In this document: piece by piece, positions 13,440 through 36,550 of the stretch | Layout of the letters: each line of letters starts with the position of its first letter | Position numbering within the stretch: the stretch's first letter is position 1 | Source: Cheilinus undulatus | Lineage: Eukaryota; Chordata; Actinopteri; Labriformes; Labridae | Direction: 5' to 3' | NCBI RefSeq assembly: GCF_018320785.1 | Contig: NC_054866.1 | Location: forward strand, 39,037,000-39,100,999 | Length of the DNA: 64,000 bases | The notes under the pieces: model-generated | The model's input: only the letters and a program-made list of their open reading frames with translations | The model's database searches: none | What the model was told of the DNA's origin: nothing | Program-made: the position numbers and the translations under genes

Positions 13440-14010
13440 AATAACTTTAAGTTGAGTAGTTATATCATCTCAAATATCTCCATAGTTTCCAAAGCCAGAG
13501 AAACCCTTTAGCTTAATAGTTGAAAAAGTCACAGCTGCATTGACAGAGCCGCCCTGACAGGACATGATATGTTAATTGTTGCAGTAGAAACACTGGCCTT
13601 GCAAAGCAGATTGACTGGCCAGATTCCAGACTTGTCATTAGGCAAACACATTGAAAAGCTCCAATCTGAAACAATTGATCCAGGTCTGAAAATGGACCAG
13701 ACCAATCATTGTCATTTGAGGAGATCAAGGCAAGGTTTAGTTGTACTGTAAGCTGTTATATATAAAACGGCTGACACCAGTGTAGCTTCTCCTGACTGGC
13801 CTTAGCATGAGTTTTATCCACCCACAAGCTCCACTATTCATAAACAATGGCAGCGCCCACTTGTGGAACTTAGGTTACGACCAGAGCTGCGCATGCCTGC
13901 TACCTCAATAATGAATGTAACAGTCAAGGCGTTCATCCAATTACCTTCAAAGGATTTTTCTAAAAGTTCTGCCTTTCCAAAATGCTCTGTATGGGAGGTT
14001 TCCCAAATAA
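13440..14010. mobile_element. divergent repeat copies, partly nested
   Basis: Sequence at 13450-13510 (CTCAAATATCTCC, then AAAGCCAGAGAAA) resembles 23215-23260. From about 13595 the left end of the 9-bp-duplication transposon is visible (CCTTGCAAAGCAGAT), and GTTCATCCAATTACC with TCTGCCTTTCC near 13930-13980 resembles its right part. This looks like an old third copy inserted in another repeat. Confidence 0.4.
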
Positions 14011-14490
14011 ATGTAAACTATATCCATGCAATGGATGACCGTCCCTCTGCCCACATAATGTTGTGGTACCACTAGACATTTCCAGGTCCAGTAGAGGCGT
14101 ACTACTCAGCACCACCCAAATCAGTTGCTATCTTTTTCAATGACCTGTCATAAATGCCAGCCCTCAAACGGTACGAGCCAGTCACAATTCTTACAGCTCC
14201 ACTATTCACTTAGACACCAGTCTCATGGACCTCCTTAGAAAAGCAGTTTCATCGAAATCTATTCAGTTAAACCCTCAAGAAATGGTCAAACCATGTTCTT
14301 AGGGTAAATGAAACATTGATACAAGATATCCTGAGAGGCTAGAGAACAAAGTGAATCTTGTACCAATCCCTAAAACTCACAGCTAAGTGTCTCCTTCAGA
14401 TTAAGGAGAATAGCAGACCACACCCACAGCTCAAAGAAAGAAGTTCAGCAAGGATGTCTACTTTTTTTCAAAGGTAAGGCAACAGTTTGA

Positions 14491-14770
14491 GGGGCGACTG
14501 TGGCTGTCGGTCATCCCACAATAAGGCCATGGCTCCTGCAGTCACATGTCTATTGTGTGTCCTTGGGCCAGACACTTAACCTCAATTTTCACCCCCACTG
14601 CTTTGTCGGTGGCATGTAAAGGGGCATGAAGGAATATGAATGGGATTCTCTTACACTGATGGCCAATTCTCCATAGCTGTCAGTGTGTGAATGGGTAGGT
14701 GTGACCTGTGGTGTAAAACTGTTTACTGTAGTCAGACAACTAGAAAAGTCCATCCACCAATAAATGACTA
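14491..14770 (+). mobile_element. tRNA-derived SINE (degraded head)
   Basis: Starts GGGGCGACTGTGGCT and contains GGCTCCTGCAGTCACATGT, TGTGTCCTTGGGCCAGACAC and TTGTCGGTGGCATG, in the order I remember for a widespread teleost SINE. The A/B-box region is shortened, so it is unlikely to be transcribed. Confidence 0.55.
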
Positions 14771-16309
14771 GTATAGCTACAGTTTTAAGAGGCTAAGCAC
14801 AGGGTATGTGAAGCAACTTCACTTCACCTATTTCTACCTGGTGAATAAAGACAAGCCTTCTGCATATCATATTTTACTAGTTTTGAGTTATTCTCATGTA
14901 TTCACTCCTGAAAGAGTCTGTATGTGTCTATGGTGCAGTGTTAGCTGTCACTGTATTATTTAACTTTTTTTTTTTTTTTACAGCGTCTGGCTAGTCATGC
15001 TTTGTTTTACAATTAGCTCCTCAGGTGCCACCAGGTTGACAAATTATACCCTCCAGTGTTTATGGGTCTGGCTGATGTCTGTCTCGTGTGGGAACAGGGG
15101 ATTCCCAACAGAGAAGGGAAGACGGATGAGAAAAAAAACAACCTTTGCTCCACTCTGCAGCCTTGAGGGGATGTACAGTTCAGTTGACAGCAGGCCAGTG
15201 AGAAAGAGAGCTATGCGAGGGGGATGTTGGTGTTTAATACGAGGTGAAACAGGGCATGGTGACAGGCTTACAGGGTGACTGTTGAGCTAAATATCTGCTG
15301 CTGGCTCTGGATGTGGAAACTGAAGGGAGTCTGGGTGTGGAACCAGACAATGAAGCAGAGTTTCCCTGCCCATCCTTGAACAACATCACCACAGTCACAG
15401 CCCCAAAATAAAACCATCATTTTACATTAAAACCTACAGAAAACACAAGCAGAGTCTAGAGCGATGCAGTGCTGTCAGTGAGAAGAGGAAAAAGAGCAGT
15501 CATACAGTGAAGTTACTACTCTGTATGAGCGCAGTATTGTGCTGTTGCATGGCAACAGTTTCCACAGAAATCTTTGCTCAGAAACACTCCTCTTTGGTCC
15601 TCACATAACAACAGAAAAATGGGCTGAATACACGAATACAAATGGCCTCATGTACCATTTCAGGCTGCAGAGGGTTAAGAGCTGCTTTTAGTATCATTGA
15701 GCATGTTCACAGAGCAACTGGCACAGAACATGGAGCACAAAAGCTGATTAAGAATCAATTCATTTTAACTTCCAAACTGTGTTTTTCTAAACTGTGTTTT
15801 TTAAGAGGCCACATGAGGATGTAAGATGTTTATTTTTGATAGAACTAAGGCTGCTACCATTCATTGGTACATCTGTTCAATTAAATTGATGATACAGTAA
15901 TCTTAAATCAACCCTTAATAGCTCTAATTTAGTGTAAACAGGAATTATTGGTCCCACTGAAGAGAAATATAATCAAGTCTGATAATGTGCCTCAATTTTC
16001 AAGTGTAACTATTTCAACAAGTATTTCATCACTTGGAGGAACTTAGAGGCTGTGGTATTTTATAGCATCTGCAGAAATGTTTGTTTAATTGCACAAGATG
16101 GATTTAAAAGTAAAAAGTAATTTTTAGTCTGCTTAATAACAGGCAAAGATGTGAAGCTGAGGCAGGCCTTTAGTCCCTGATTATACATAACTCATATCCT
16201 TTTACAACAGCAAAATGAACAAGTTATAAAACACTGACCCCAATACATTGAGTGCCCATAAAGACATTAATTATTTTGACAAAATCATTTTTTAAAACTG
16301 GCTATAGAT
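14771..16309. other. intergenic, nothing recognised
   Basis: No supported gene. A poly-T run precedes 14982. The 93-codon frame at 14997-15278 has no recognisable domain or splice context. Confidence 0.5.
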
Positions 16310-16317
16310 GTTTTTAT

Positions 16318-16950
16318 GGTGGCGTATTGCATTCACTTTAAAATAAAAAAATTCCCCTGTTTTTACAACATAACTATCTTCTAAAAACAGGAAAATCAAA
16401 AATAAATAAATTCCTGTTTTTACGAGATAGTATGTCATAAAAACAGGGATTTATTTATTTTTGAATATCCTGTTTTTACGATAGTAACTCGTAAAAACAG
16501 GAATTTATTTATTTTTGAATTTCCAGTGTTTACAAGATATTATCTCGTAAAAACAGAATTTGATCAGACCTAGGGACAGAGAACTGTTACATGGAGCAGA
16601 TGCAGATATTCCTGAGACATGATCATGTGGATGAGTTTTCACGCAGATGCTATTTGTATGGCTCAAGCATTCATAACCAACGCATAGAGAACTGGTGGGG
16701 ATTTTTGAGGAAACAATATGCATTGGATCAACATCTTTCTGGATTTGAAAGATTCTGACTACTTCTTAACCCCACACCTCTAATTACTGGCTGATAAATG
16801 CAGCAACCAGTCATGCAGAAGAGCATTAGGGGGAATCCTGTTTTCACAAGATACTATCTCGTAAATAAATTTCTGTTTTTACGAGATAGTTATGTCGTAA
16901 AAACAGGAGGATTTTTTTTTATTTTCAAGTGAATGCAATATGCCACTGTA
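16318..16950. mobile_element. hAT-like non-autonomous element with internal palindromes
   Basis: The ends are inverted copies: GGTGGCGTATTGCATTCACT on the left and, read on the other strand, AGTGGCATATTGCATTCACT on the right. GTTTTTAT flanks both sides (16310-16317 and 16951-16958), an 8-bp target duplication typical of hAT elements. Inside, CCTGTTTTTACGAGATA and its reverse complement recur many times, forming several potential hairpins. No transposase frame is present. Confidence 0.65.
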
Positions 16951-17189
16951 GTTTTTATTTCTACTGAAGAAAATCATAATTTTTAACTGGGGTTTGTTTG
17001 TGACTTTTGGTGCTTCTGCAGCCAGCCTCTAGCGGACATTGGAGGAACTGCAGTTTTTTTTTTTTGTTTGTTTTTTGTTTTTTTTTGGCATTCCCCCGCT
17101 GGCTTCACCCTCAATATTGGAGGTACTCTCTTTAAATTTTAAAGCTGAGAATTTGATTAAAGCTCAGTTTATGAACAATAAATATCCTC

Positions 17190-17700
17190 AGAAATTCCAT
17201 GAAAATTATTGAAAAATTTAAAGTAAATTACCCCAAATTTCAAACCAAATTTCTACAATTTTTTTCACCCAAAAAATATTACAAATACATTCCCCCAAAT
17301 CCCATGAAAATTACAGAAAATTTCCCTAAATATCCAAACCAATTCCCTGAAAATTTCCCTTAAATTTTGGAAATTTCAAAGGACATCCCCATCCAAATTC
17401 CCCCAAATTTACAAATAAATCTGCCAAACTTTCATGAAAATACCTGAAATTTTCAAAGCAAATTACCCCTAAAAATTTTAAATCAAGTTCCCCCAAATTT
17501 CAAATGCATTTCCCCAATTTCCATTAAAATGCTTGAAAATTTCCATACAAATTCTCCCAAACTTCCCCCCAAAATTCCCAAATTCTAATGAAAATGTGAA
17601 AAGAAAGTCAAAGCAAGTTGCTCCCAAAACTTCCAGTGAAACTTTACAAAATATACATACCTATTGCCAAAATTTCCATGAAAATTCTTAAATCTTTGAT
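17190..17700. repeat. degenerate A/T and C-run tandem repeat
   Basis: Variants of TTCCCCCAAATTT, CATGAAAATTAC and TGAAAATTTCC alternate for about 500 bp on one strand, with strong A-over-T and C-over-G skew. It reads as an old minisatellite. Confidence 0.5.
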
Positions 17701-18656
17701 GGACATTCCAGATAATTATTACATATTTCTAATGTCAGAAATGTCAAAATGTAATGTCCTCATTTGTACATGCAGAGTCTCAAATTTTAAACAAGGAGAT
17801 CAAAAAACTTGTCTGAGAGGATCTCTCTGGATATACCATTATATTGGGATTCCTGACATGGAAAAGTTTGGGAAGCCCATAGTGTAATAGATTCTTATTT
17901 GCAATTTACCACATTTAATACAATACTCTGAGTATTTGTTACGTTTTCTAACACCCTCCGTCCTTCTTTTGTAATCAAACTTTTGTTTTAAATTATCTAT
18001 TGATGAGTGTTTTTTTGTACAATTCTGCTCATTGTTTCTGCTGTTTTCACAGTTTTAAGAACACCGTCTATGTGAACCTTAAAGGCAATTTTATAAAACT
18101 AGCTAACAGCATGCCAACCTTTACATTAAAACCCAACCAGGGTAAGAGAGCCCTCTTGATATGTTGGCTAGGTGAAAAGAAAAAATCAGAAATAAGAATG
18201 CAACATTATGATTCAAGATCATGACATCAGAACTTCTGTCCAGTTGAATGTGGATGGAATTTTAAATATCGACAAATAGTTCTTAAGGAAATCTCTGGTA
18301 TTAAAAGTTTCACCTTCCACAATTTCCAGGGTGGTTTACTGCAGTTTCAGAGACTTGGCTGAAGGCTGACTCTTTACTTTTGACAGAATGCTGCCCTCTA
18401 CTGGTGCATGGGATAAATTACCCTAAAAGAAAGGTTTGGAAAAATAACCAGGCTGCAGTTTACAGCGCTTTAAAGTGATTATTAAACAAAATGTATTTAA
18501 GCATCTGTGTGGCTGGGGAGTCTCTTTAAAGATTTTACTAGATTGCATATTAAAGTGGCATTTATTCCAGTTTTATTTGAAGAGGTTTGCTGAAACCTGA
18601 AGGTTGACATCTAGTGTTTCAGATCCAACACAACAAACTATGGCGGTGCTGTAAGT
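17701..18656. other. intergenic, nothing recognised
   Basis: No gene or clear repeat seen. Confidence 0.5.
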
Positions 18657-18989
18657 CAGTGGTTCCCAAAGTGTGGGTCAGGAGACACTGACAGGAGGTC
18701 TAAAAAACAACAAATGTTTTGAAATGGTTTATAATTGTAGAATTAACCAATTTTTGCAAAATAATTTATGCACCAAATTTGTCAAATGTGAAATTAAAAA
18801 AATGGTCATTTGGTGACATTTACACTGACATCAAGTAAAGTTCAAAAAGTCTGCACATGACTATTCTTGAACCTGCTTTGTTGTGTTGAACTATGGCTCA
18901 ACCACCCTAGGTACGATACAGTGGGGTCCCCGGTCTCTAGCAGTGTTATTTTGGGGGTCCCAGGCTGACAAGTTTTGGTACTCCTGCTG
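18657..18989. mobile_element. hAT-type MITE (GGTTCCCAAAGTGTGGGTC end)
   Basis: Left end CAGTGGTTCCCAAAGTGTGG and a degraded inverse at the right (read on the minus strand CAGCAGGAGTACCAAAAC). This terminus is common in teleosts. No clean target duplication could be read. Confidence 0.5.
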
Positions 18990-19036
18990 CAAGTTATGGC
19001 AAGAATAAATCAAGGCCAGAGTTTAAACTTAGTGCT

Positions 19037-19042
19037 TTTATT
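19037..19042 (-). promoter_or_regulatory. camkk1: candidate camkk1 polyadenylation signal
   Basis: AATAAA on the minus strand, about 365 bases beyond the camkk1 stop codon. It is the nearest canonical signal I noticed that would give an ordinary-length 3' UTR. Confidence 0.45.
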
Positions 19043-19405
19043 ATCTTAAATTGCTGTAGGAAAATGTAAAAATATCTTCTTTATGGAGCATATTTACATT
19101 TTTTAACAATCCAAAGTCTCACATTCATGCTTTCTGCAATTAAGATTTTAACCAAACAAGTACAATCAGAGTGGAAGAAAACAAGGCTAATTATTCTTGG
19201 GATTATTTTAAGCATTTAGAGCACTATAAAGCCAGTTATAGTCAAAATATTGCAGATCTAGTAGATCGAACTTGTCCATAAATGTAGGAAAAAACACTGA
19301 AGCACAATAGCATGAAGGAGAAGCAATATTAGGAGAGAGATTTAGGAAAGAAAGATGTAAAGAAAGGTAGAAAACATACAAATTTCCTGCATACTCTCTT
19401 CTTTT

Positions 19406-29457
<10,052 letters not shown>

Positions 29458-29490
29458 CTTGATGGAAGCAGCAGAGGATTCATGACTGCA

Positions 29491-32346
29491 CTGAGAAAGA
29501 CGATCAGACACAAGGCTGATTCTACAGAAACTAGCTAGATGGTACAGAATTTATACCAACCTTTATCTGAGGGTTTACAAATGTCAAAGTGCTTGCATCT
29601 GCTTCCTGTAGCATTTCAAAGTGAGTAGAGTGCACAGAATAATGCAGCCACATGACATTATTACTTGGATTGCCTTGGCACGTGACTCTATTTATCAAAT
29701 TTACTTAAAATGTTAGAACCTTGTTCATTCCTTTGTACAACACTCACATAAAAGCCACTAATGTCAATCTAATGAGGGCAACATGTCTTAATATGCAGTG
29801 TTTACTGCATCCATGAAGAGAAATTTTTTTAAAAACATCGGAGCCACAATAATTTAAAAAAATGTATGCAAATGCAGCTGAATATTAGCATTTGTTTATT
29901 TGGCTTGATATTATGTATTAAATCTCATCAAAAGATTGATGTGAAACTCAAATCAGTGGAGAAGTAGATCCAGCTTCCTTTGAAATTGTAGGACAAGTCA
30001 TTTTGTATTATTGAGTATCATCTCTGTGATTCTTTTTACCCAGAATTCAGCACAAGTTTGAAAACAATCCTGATAAAGGTTTGTAAAAACTGGTAATTTA
30101 CAGTGAAGTTACAAACAATAATTAAACTAATGTTTAGGGGTAATCCAACAATCAATCATATTTTGATTGGTCAAATTTGAACTTATTCAAAGTGGACCTT
30201 TGAGACACTGTGGCATGAAGAGAAAGACAATTTGGGAAGTCTTTCACATTTGGTGCATATAGAAGTTTAAGGGGAAGGGGCTGAAACTGGGAAAGGTTTA
30301 CTGATACCTCATATTTATTTTCTAACACCAATTTGAAAACAGCCATACTTTCATCTTGTAAAAATTGTTCTCCCCTGTACTAGTATTTTATTCTTCTTAT
30401 TGAGACAATCTTTTGTTTCAGAAACAGACCAAAAACAGGACAATGTTTGGCACTACCATAAATGACTGCTGTATTATTTTTGGACTAGAGACATACAGTG
30501 ATGATAAACGAAATGTAATTATTTTGGATTACATCTTCATTAAGAAAAGTATACATGTAATCCAATGTACATCTCATTTATCTAGAAGTCAAAGATCCTT
30601 GTTTGAACAGATAAGTTCTGGTATTCTTCCTCTGGCCACTGAAGTCATTCAATAATATTCCAAAGAAAACAGACTTTGTGAGTTTGTGATTTAGCAGAAG
30701 TAGAAAGTATTTCATATTTCCTTTATGATGACTTTCAAAAACCTGAAATTCTGCAGTCGCCTGATGAGCATAAATTGGAATGTCTGTTTAAATTTGGTGT
30801 GTTTTAACTTGTTAATTTTGTCTCAAAATTGTGGAAAGAAGACAGGCAATTTATTTAATTAACTGATTAATTTTTAGTTGATTTCCATTCTTATTTTCTG
30901 GTCAATAACAATGAAAGAGCTACTTTGCACTCTTAACTCCTCTAATTTAACAGCAGGTTTGCGTGGTGGTTACCTGAGATGATCCCAATAAAATGCTTAA
31001 AATTATACACAGAGAAATACATTCTTTTAAAGTGCAAAAAATAAAACTACCTACTTAAAACTTCAGTCCTTAGATCACATTTTAAATTTTAAGAAAAGGA
31101 AATAAAAAAACACTTCAGCAGAAGTAGGCCTGTTGTTTCTGCTTAAAACTCCTTTCATGTCTTTGTATTTCTTACAGTCTTATGTCTTTTACCCTCAAAG
31201 ATTCTTTTCATCCTTTTATAAGACTGATCCTTTATTGTTTTTTTCAGTCTGTTTATTCATTAGCAAGACTCTATTTGTTCTAAGTCCTATTTTATATTTT
31301 TAGTTTGCCCATATTGTTGTTACTATCTGTGTCATTGTGTTTTATCCGTGTTTCTATTTACAAGCTGCTGCAAACCCATTGTCCCTAAAGAGATTAATGA
31401 AGTTGTTTAAATTTAATTGAATGAACTGAATTAAACTGCATTCCGCTGAAATGGGACCAATTTATGTTGGCTGAATAAATCTGCAGAAATTTTCAGATCT
31501 GCTGACACTGACATTATGCTGATAATATCACGCATCTCTGTCTGAAATCTAACATTAACACTGGTATTATATTATATGTATCCTCCTTTAAGACTATACA
31601 TAAGCACTAATATTAACCCATGAAATCAACCTACCTTAACTTTACTTACCATTTATATTATTGTGAAAATAACATGGGATTTTCCAGTGCTGTAAATAAC
31701 AAGTCTCACAGATTACTTTTTACAGAAGATCTTATATATTTGTCTTGTATTAGTATTTGGTTTTAGCTCTAATCACAGTTGTACTTTTGTTGTGTTTAAC
31801 CTTTCTTTTGAAAATCAGTATTAGAATAATTCTCTTATTCATCCCTAAACATGAGTCTATGCTTTTAAATCTCTCAGCTCCTAAACATAAGCTTGAAAAG
31901 TAAAAACAGACAGACTGCTGCTTTCTTGTGCTCAGTTTCCTGTAGCAGATGGCAGAAGCCTCAGAAGAATTCGTACAAACAGGAAATGAGAAATCTCACC
32001 TCTGACGACAGTCTGGCAGCAGATAAGAGACAACGACTCACTGCTGCCTAAAATACAGTCCAGATAACTGAAAATCTTCTTATGTAACAAGGTGGAATGC
32101 TTTAATAGGCTTGTTAATTACTTTATACAATACTAACAAAATACTACAGGCTCTTACAGCACAGATATGTCTTTTCAAATGAATCAACATCCTTTGATGT
32201 ATGTAACACTCAAAACGTGTTTATAGAAATACTGAATAGTAACTGATGCTACACAGTAAATTCCTAACACCCATCTAACCCACCCCCCTCTTGTACAATA
32301 CAATCTTTTTGCAATACAAAAATGAAGTTAAGGGTGTTTGACTCAC
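29491..32346 (-). other. camkk1: probable camkk1 5' intron
   Basis: AT-rich sequence with no coding exon recognised, between the first coding exon and a candidate upstream non-coding exon. Confidence 0.45.
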
Positions 32347-32410
32347 ACAGTTGGGGTGTCCTGTTGTGTTCAGGGCCTCTGATGTTCTTCTCCATGTTGT
32401 CCTGCAGCTC
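32347..32410 (-). other. camkk1: candidate camkk1 5' UTR exon with an upstream ORF
   Basis: Minus-strand GTGAGT follows the segment directly. It contains an ATG at 32395-32393. Spliced to 29490, this opens a 19-codon frame that ends in TGA before the camkk1 ATG, so it cannot code an N-terminal extension. The 5' boundary is unknown. Confidence 0.3.
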
Positions 32411-35400
32411 TCAGGAGGGAAAGTCCTTTGTGTCTCAGAGCAGGACTTTCACTGACAGGCAGGCAAGGATCTCTGCAGCGCTCGTCTTTAAGGATTAACT
32501 CAGGACACATATAGCAGAGTTATTCTGAGGCCAACAGGCCGGCCAGTGCAGTGGTTATCTGCAGGGCAAGCTGTGGTGGTGACAGCTGTAGCCTGGTCTG
32601 CAAAAAATACATAAACAAAGAAAATATCACAGGGGTTGTCATTGACAACTCTGTTTGCATGAAAACAACATATAAAGTTAGGCCTTATTCACCTTAAATG
32701 CCCATGTAGTATCTAAAATTTTATTCAGATTTAAGAAGGTAAAATACAAATAATGCTTTTACCAGATGACTTATTAGTATTTAAATCATATTTAACAATA
32801 AACTGTGTATCTATAATAAACACAATTAAGAAAACAGTCAGTTAAAATTACTAAAAAGCAAATTGAAATTTGCTTGAAAAAGCAAGAAAATTTGTAACCC
32901 AAATTTCTTTGTGTTATCACTACTATTGGTAGTGATATTAATCATGTTTTTCATGTTTTGTGAACGTCTGCTTGCCAAAATCAAATTTTATTTTATGAGG
33001 GGCTTGAGCTACTGAAATTCTCGCAAAACTTTGCACCACAAGCCTCTGAGGATGTCAAAGTTTACACATCCATAGTGCCTCCTACAAACGTTCAATCTTA
33101 TGTTTAACTGAAATGTAAATCCTCATATTGTGTCTGCAGAGCTTGAGGCTGCAGCAGTGGACAACAACTCATGGACCACACGCCTGTCAACTTTTTTGTT
33201 TTTATGACAGTGCCACCTACTGGATGACTGTAAAACTGTAACTAGGAAAGTGTTAACTCAAATGCGTCTTTCTCTCAAAACAAGCTTTTTTTCCTTTTTA
33301 CATTAAAGTACAAATTCAGTTTTCTTATTTTTGTTTATCTTTAACCAGTAATTCCTTATTGAGATTAAGAATCAGATTAACAAGAGTGCCATTGCCAAGA
33401 CAGGCAGCAGCACAATTAACAAAGACACAGGCATGCCGAGAAGCAGGGTACACCCTGGACTGGTCAGCACTCAGGAATCATCTCACACAGATTATAATGA
33501 ATCAAGGACAGCAGCTTTCTCTGCATAATAAGAAAAAACAAGACAACACACTGATGGCCTGCATGCCCTATGCTTATGCGACATTTTTTATCTAGAAAAT
33601 GTTATTGGATTTACACAGACTGTTTGCATCACTGACGGTAGTTACTGACAGAACTATCGAGGTTTGTTTCTAATGATCAGAACTGAGGAGATAAAGACAG
33701 ATATGGTACTGCTGAATTTCATAGCTGATAGGGAAGTAGAGGTATTTGTTGGTTCCAGGTTTGTGATTGTTGGCTTATAGTTGTTGGTGGTATTTACTGA
33801 AGCTAGGATGGGTGGGGTTATGGCTCTGTGCTGTTTGCAGGATGTTTCATGAAGTCTAGTTGAGTAATCTAGTTTTTCAAAGTGTTTATCAGCAGTAGAC
33901 ATGATGAAGCAAGGAACCCATGCCACATCTGAGAATGGTATCCTAAAACATTAGAACTTGAAATTGTAGTGTTATTATTTCTGAGTGTTATGGCTTACTA
34001 CAGAGAAGATGTTATAGACAAGTTAGGGATTTATTATGATAGATGAGATACTTACATAATGGTTTATACATTCATGTCATAAATCTGTCAACTTCTTCCT
34101 TGAGGGATATTGGATGTGCAGCAGCAGCAGCAATAAAACAACACAAGATATTAGAGCACATATACATAACCACAAAATATAAAAACACATGTAATAACAC
34201 CCTAAGGCTGGTGGGGACAAATAGTTCTACACTCTTTACTATTTCTTCAAAAATCAGGTGGACTAACCTGAGTGAGGAAAACTTAATAGGGCTGTATAAA
34301 AATGATATGCTGCTTAAGATTGAGCATGGGTTCTTTTTGCATCAAATTGTGTATTTTGCTGTTGTTGGTTATTTTGTAACTGTTTTTGTGCTTTGTTCTT
34401 TTTATGTTCTGTATGTCAAAGTACTTTGTACAAGCTTCTTTTTAAAAGTCGTGTGCAAAAAATAACATAAATAACAATAACAACAATATTTTATGAGTAT
34501 TATTGTGGAGCTGATGGCAGAGCAAATCAGCAACACTCATGCTGTAATTTGCTACTGTTATCCTTTGATCTTTTTCATCAGGGTGTTATCAATCAGCATA
34601 CCCTTATTATTTTGTTTGGCAAATTACCATTTCCACTGTTGACTCAATTTAAACACGTCACCAAATTCTTGCTCATTTTCAGAATCAACACAACAACCCC
34701 ACCTAGAGTCAGAACTAAGAAGTACAACATTCAAGTTCATATTCATTTTCTAATTCTTAGCATATCTGATTTTTAGAAATTGACTGGGTTGCAGTTGGCC
34801 CATGGGCCATTTGGACAGCTCTGATCTAACCCATGAAGGACTGTAAATACAGAAAAGTAGATATGTCATAAAAGAGCTGGTTGCAGAAATGAACTGTGGT
34901 ATATCCAGCTGATTATGTAATTAAACAAAGTCAGTAGAGGTTCAAACCCAACAATCATGGGCTGTGTTTTACCATTTAGTACATCACGGAAATAAAAATG
35001 TAAAAATATCCAACATTACTGCAACAATGTAACAGCGGCACTGAACGCACCACACCTAAAAGTGAAGAAACTGGTTCAGAAGGAAGACAGCTGTGACAAA
35101 CAGCAACACCTGTTTAAACAGCTGATTGCTAAAAAGGAAAACATGTTTGTTCTCATGTCTGTGTGTTTCTTTTCTTCCTGTTGGTCCAGAATGCCTTATG
35201 GTCAGGTGCATCCTACCACACCAGTTCAACAGTGAAGAACCAAGACTGGCATTACAGGTGATGATTATCAAGGTTGAGCACCTTCAAAGGCTTTTTATAA
35301 CAAGAGACTACAGCAACATGAATGTTAGCAGCCTCTTCTGTCCTGAACATACAAACTCAGTAGTTTTGTGTCTGTTAACGGTTCATTTCACCTTAATAAC

Positions 35401-36170
35401 TTTGTATTGTTTGATAGACAACAGGGTTATTTATTAGAATATGTGAAGAGATAGGGGCATAGGTTTTACATTTCAGTTATTTCAAAAACACTTTAAAATA
35501 TGTCCTTCATGGCTTTCTGAAGTTTATTCCACTGAATTGTTTTGATGAATGATATTCTGAAGGTAAGGTTCAAATGTCCTGCTTTGTTTAATGAAGATGC
35601 ACAAATAATTGCAGATTGTTAAAAAGTTTCCCGAACATTTGAAGATTAAATAGCAGTGCTAAAATATTTTTGTGCTATTGCTGTGTGTCCATGCTAAGGC
35701 CAAACACATCATATTCTTGGGTTGTCTGAAAGTCTACTCAAGCAAGGCTGCCCACAAAGGGGAGAACTTTCTCAGGCCCAGGTGCATGGGGGTCCTCTTG
35801 GTCTGCAAGAAAACAGTCCATAGAAAAATTAAGCTGCAACAGCCATTTTTTATTTCTAAATTAATACTTGCCATTCAGACATTTTTCTAGGGAGCCTTAG
35901 AACCCCCAAATAGCTTAGGATACTTTACACAACCTAAAGGTGGCTATTGTTAGCTAAGAGATTAGCACCAACACAACTTGCTTTCAAAAAGTTAGCAAAG
36001 ACTGAAGGTTTGGTGACTTTTAATTGTCCCGTTTAGCGTGTAAATAAACCAGCTAAACCAAGTAAGAGATGAAAACAAAATAAAAGAAAAACAAAAATAC
36101 TAGCGAAGCTTACCAAGTGCAAATATTACCTTAAATATCTCAACATTCACATCGACCATTACTGAAATAT
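32411..36170. other. non-coding, nothing certain
   Basis: AT-rich sequence between camkk1 and ucp. Frames here (for example 33359-33595 and 34043-34465) show no domain and no splice context. It may contain further camkk1 5' introns. Confidence 0.4.
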
Positions 36171-36171
36171 G

Positions 36172-36219
36172 CACGTGAAACCGTTTAGTAACGGTTTGAT
36201 AACCGTTTAGTAACGGTTT
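36172..36219. promoter_or_regulatory. twice-repeated palindrome with MYB-like cores, beside an E-box
   Basis: AACCGTTTAGTAACGGTTT occurs at 36179-36197 and exactly again at 36201-36219, a 22-bp period. Each copy is a near-perfect palindrome with one TAACGG (MYB-type core) and its inverse. CACGTG, an E-box, lies at 36172-36177. It sits in the possible camkk1 upstream region. Confidence 0.4.
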
Positions 36220-36448
36220 CACATGTAGGCCTATACCATGAACATACCTTTTACCCACCTTTGTCCGCAGCTAACCTCTTCATTTGAGGTTGATGGGCTT
36301 TACTTTGCTCTCCTCGTTTAACTTTCATCGCCGTTTCTTTTCATTTTCTTATTACCTTTCAACGCTTTGAGTTTCCGTCAGTTCAGGTTAATTACCTATA
36401 TGTGCGTCCTTTCAGAATAAAACTTCCGCTTTAACAGGAAACACTTAC

Positions 36449-36550
36449 CTCGATCAAACAAAAGTCCATAATAAATGTGAACTTTACTTTGGAGATGGTT
36501 CACAGCCTTGGGTCCTGTGTACTACACCTGGCTGGTACCCTTGTAGTCTT
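36449..36550 (-). other. candidate distal 5' exon (non-coding)
   Basis: A strong minus-strand donor, GAG followed by GTAAGT, ends the segment at 36449. No protein frame is evident. It could be an alternative first exon of camkk1. The upstream limit is a guess. Confidence 0.2.

Noticed and set aside
34043-34465. 140-codon plus-strand frame between camkk1 and ucp
   Set aside because: No recognisable domain, biased AT-rich composition, no splice or promoter context.
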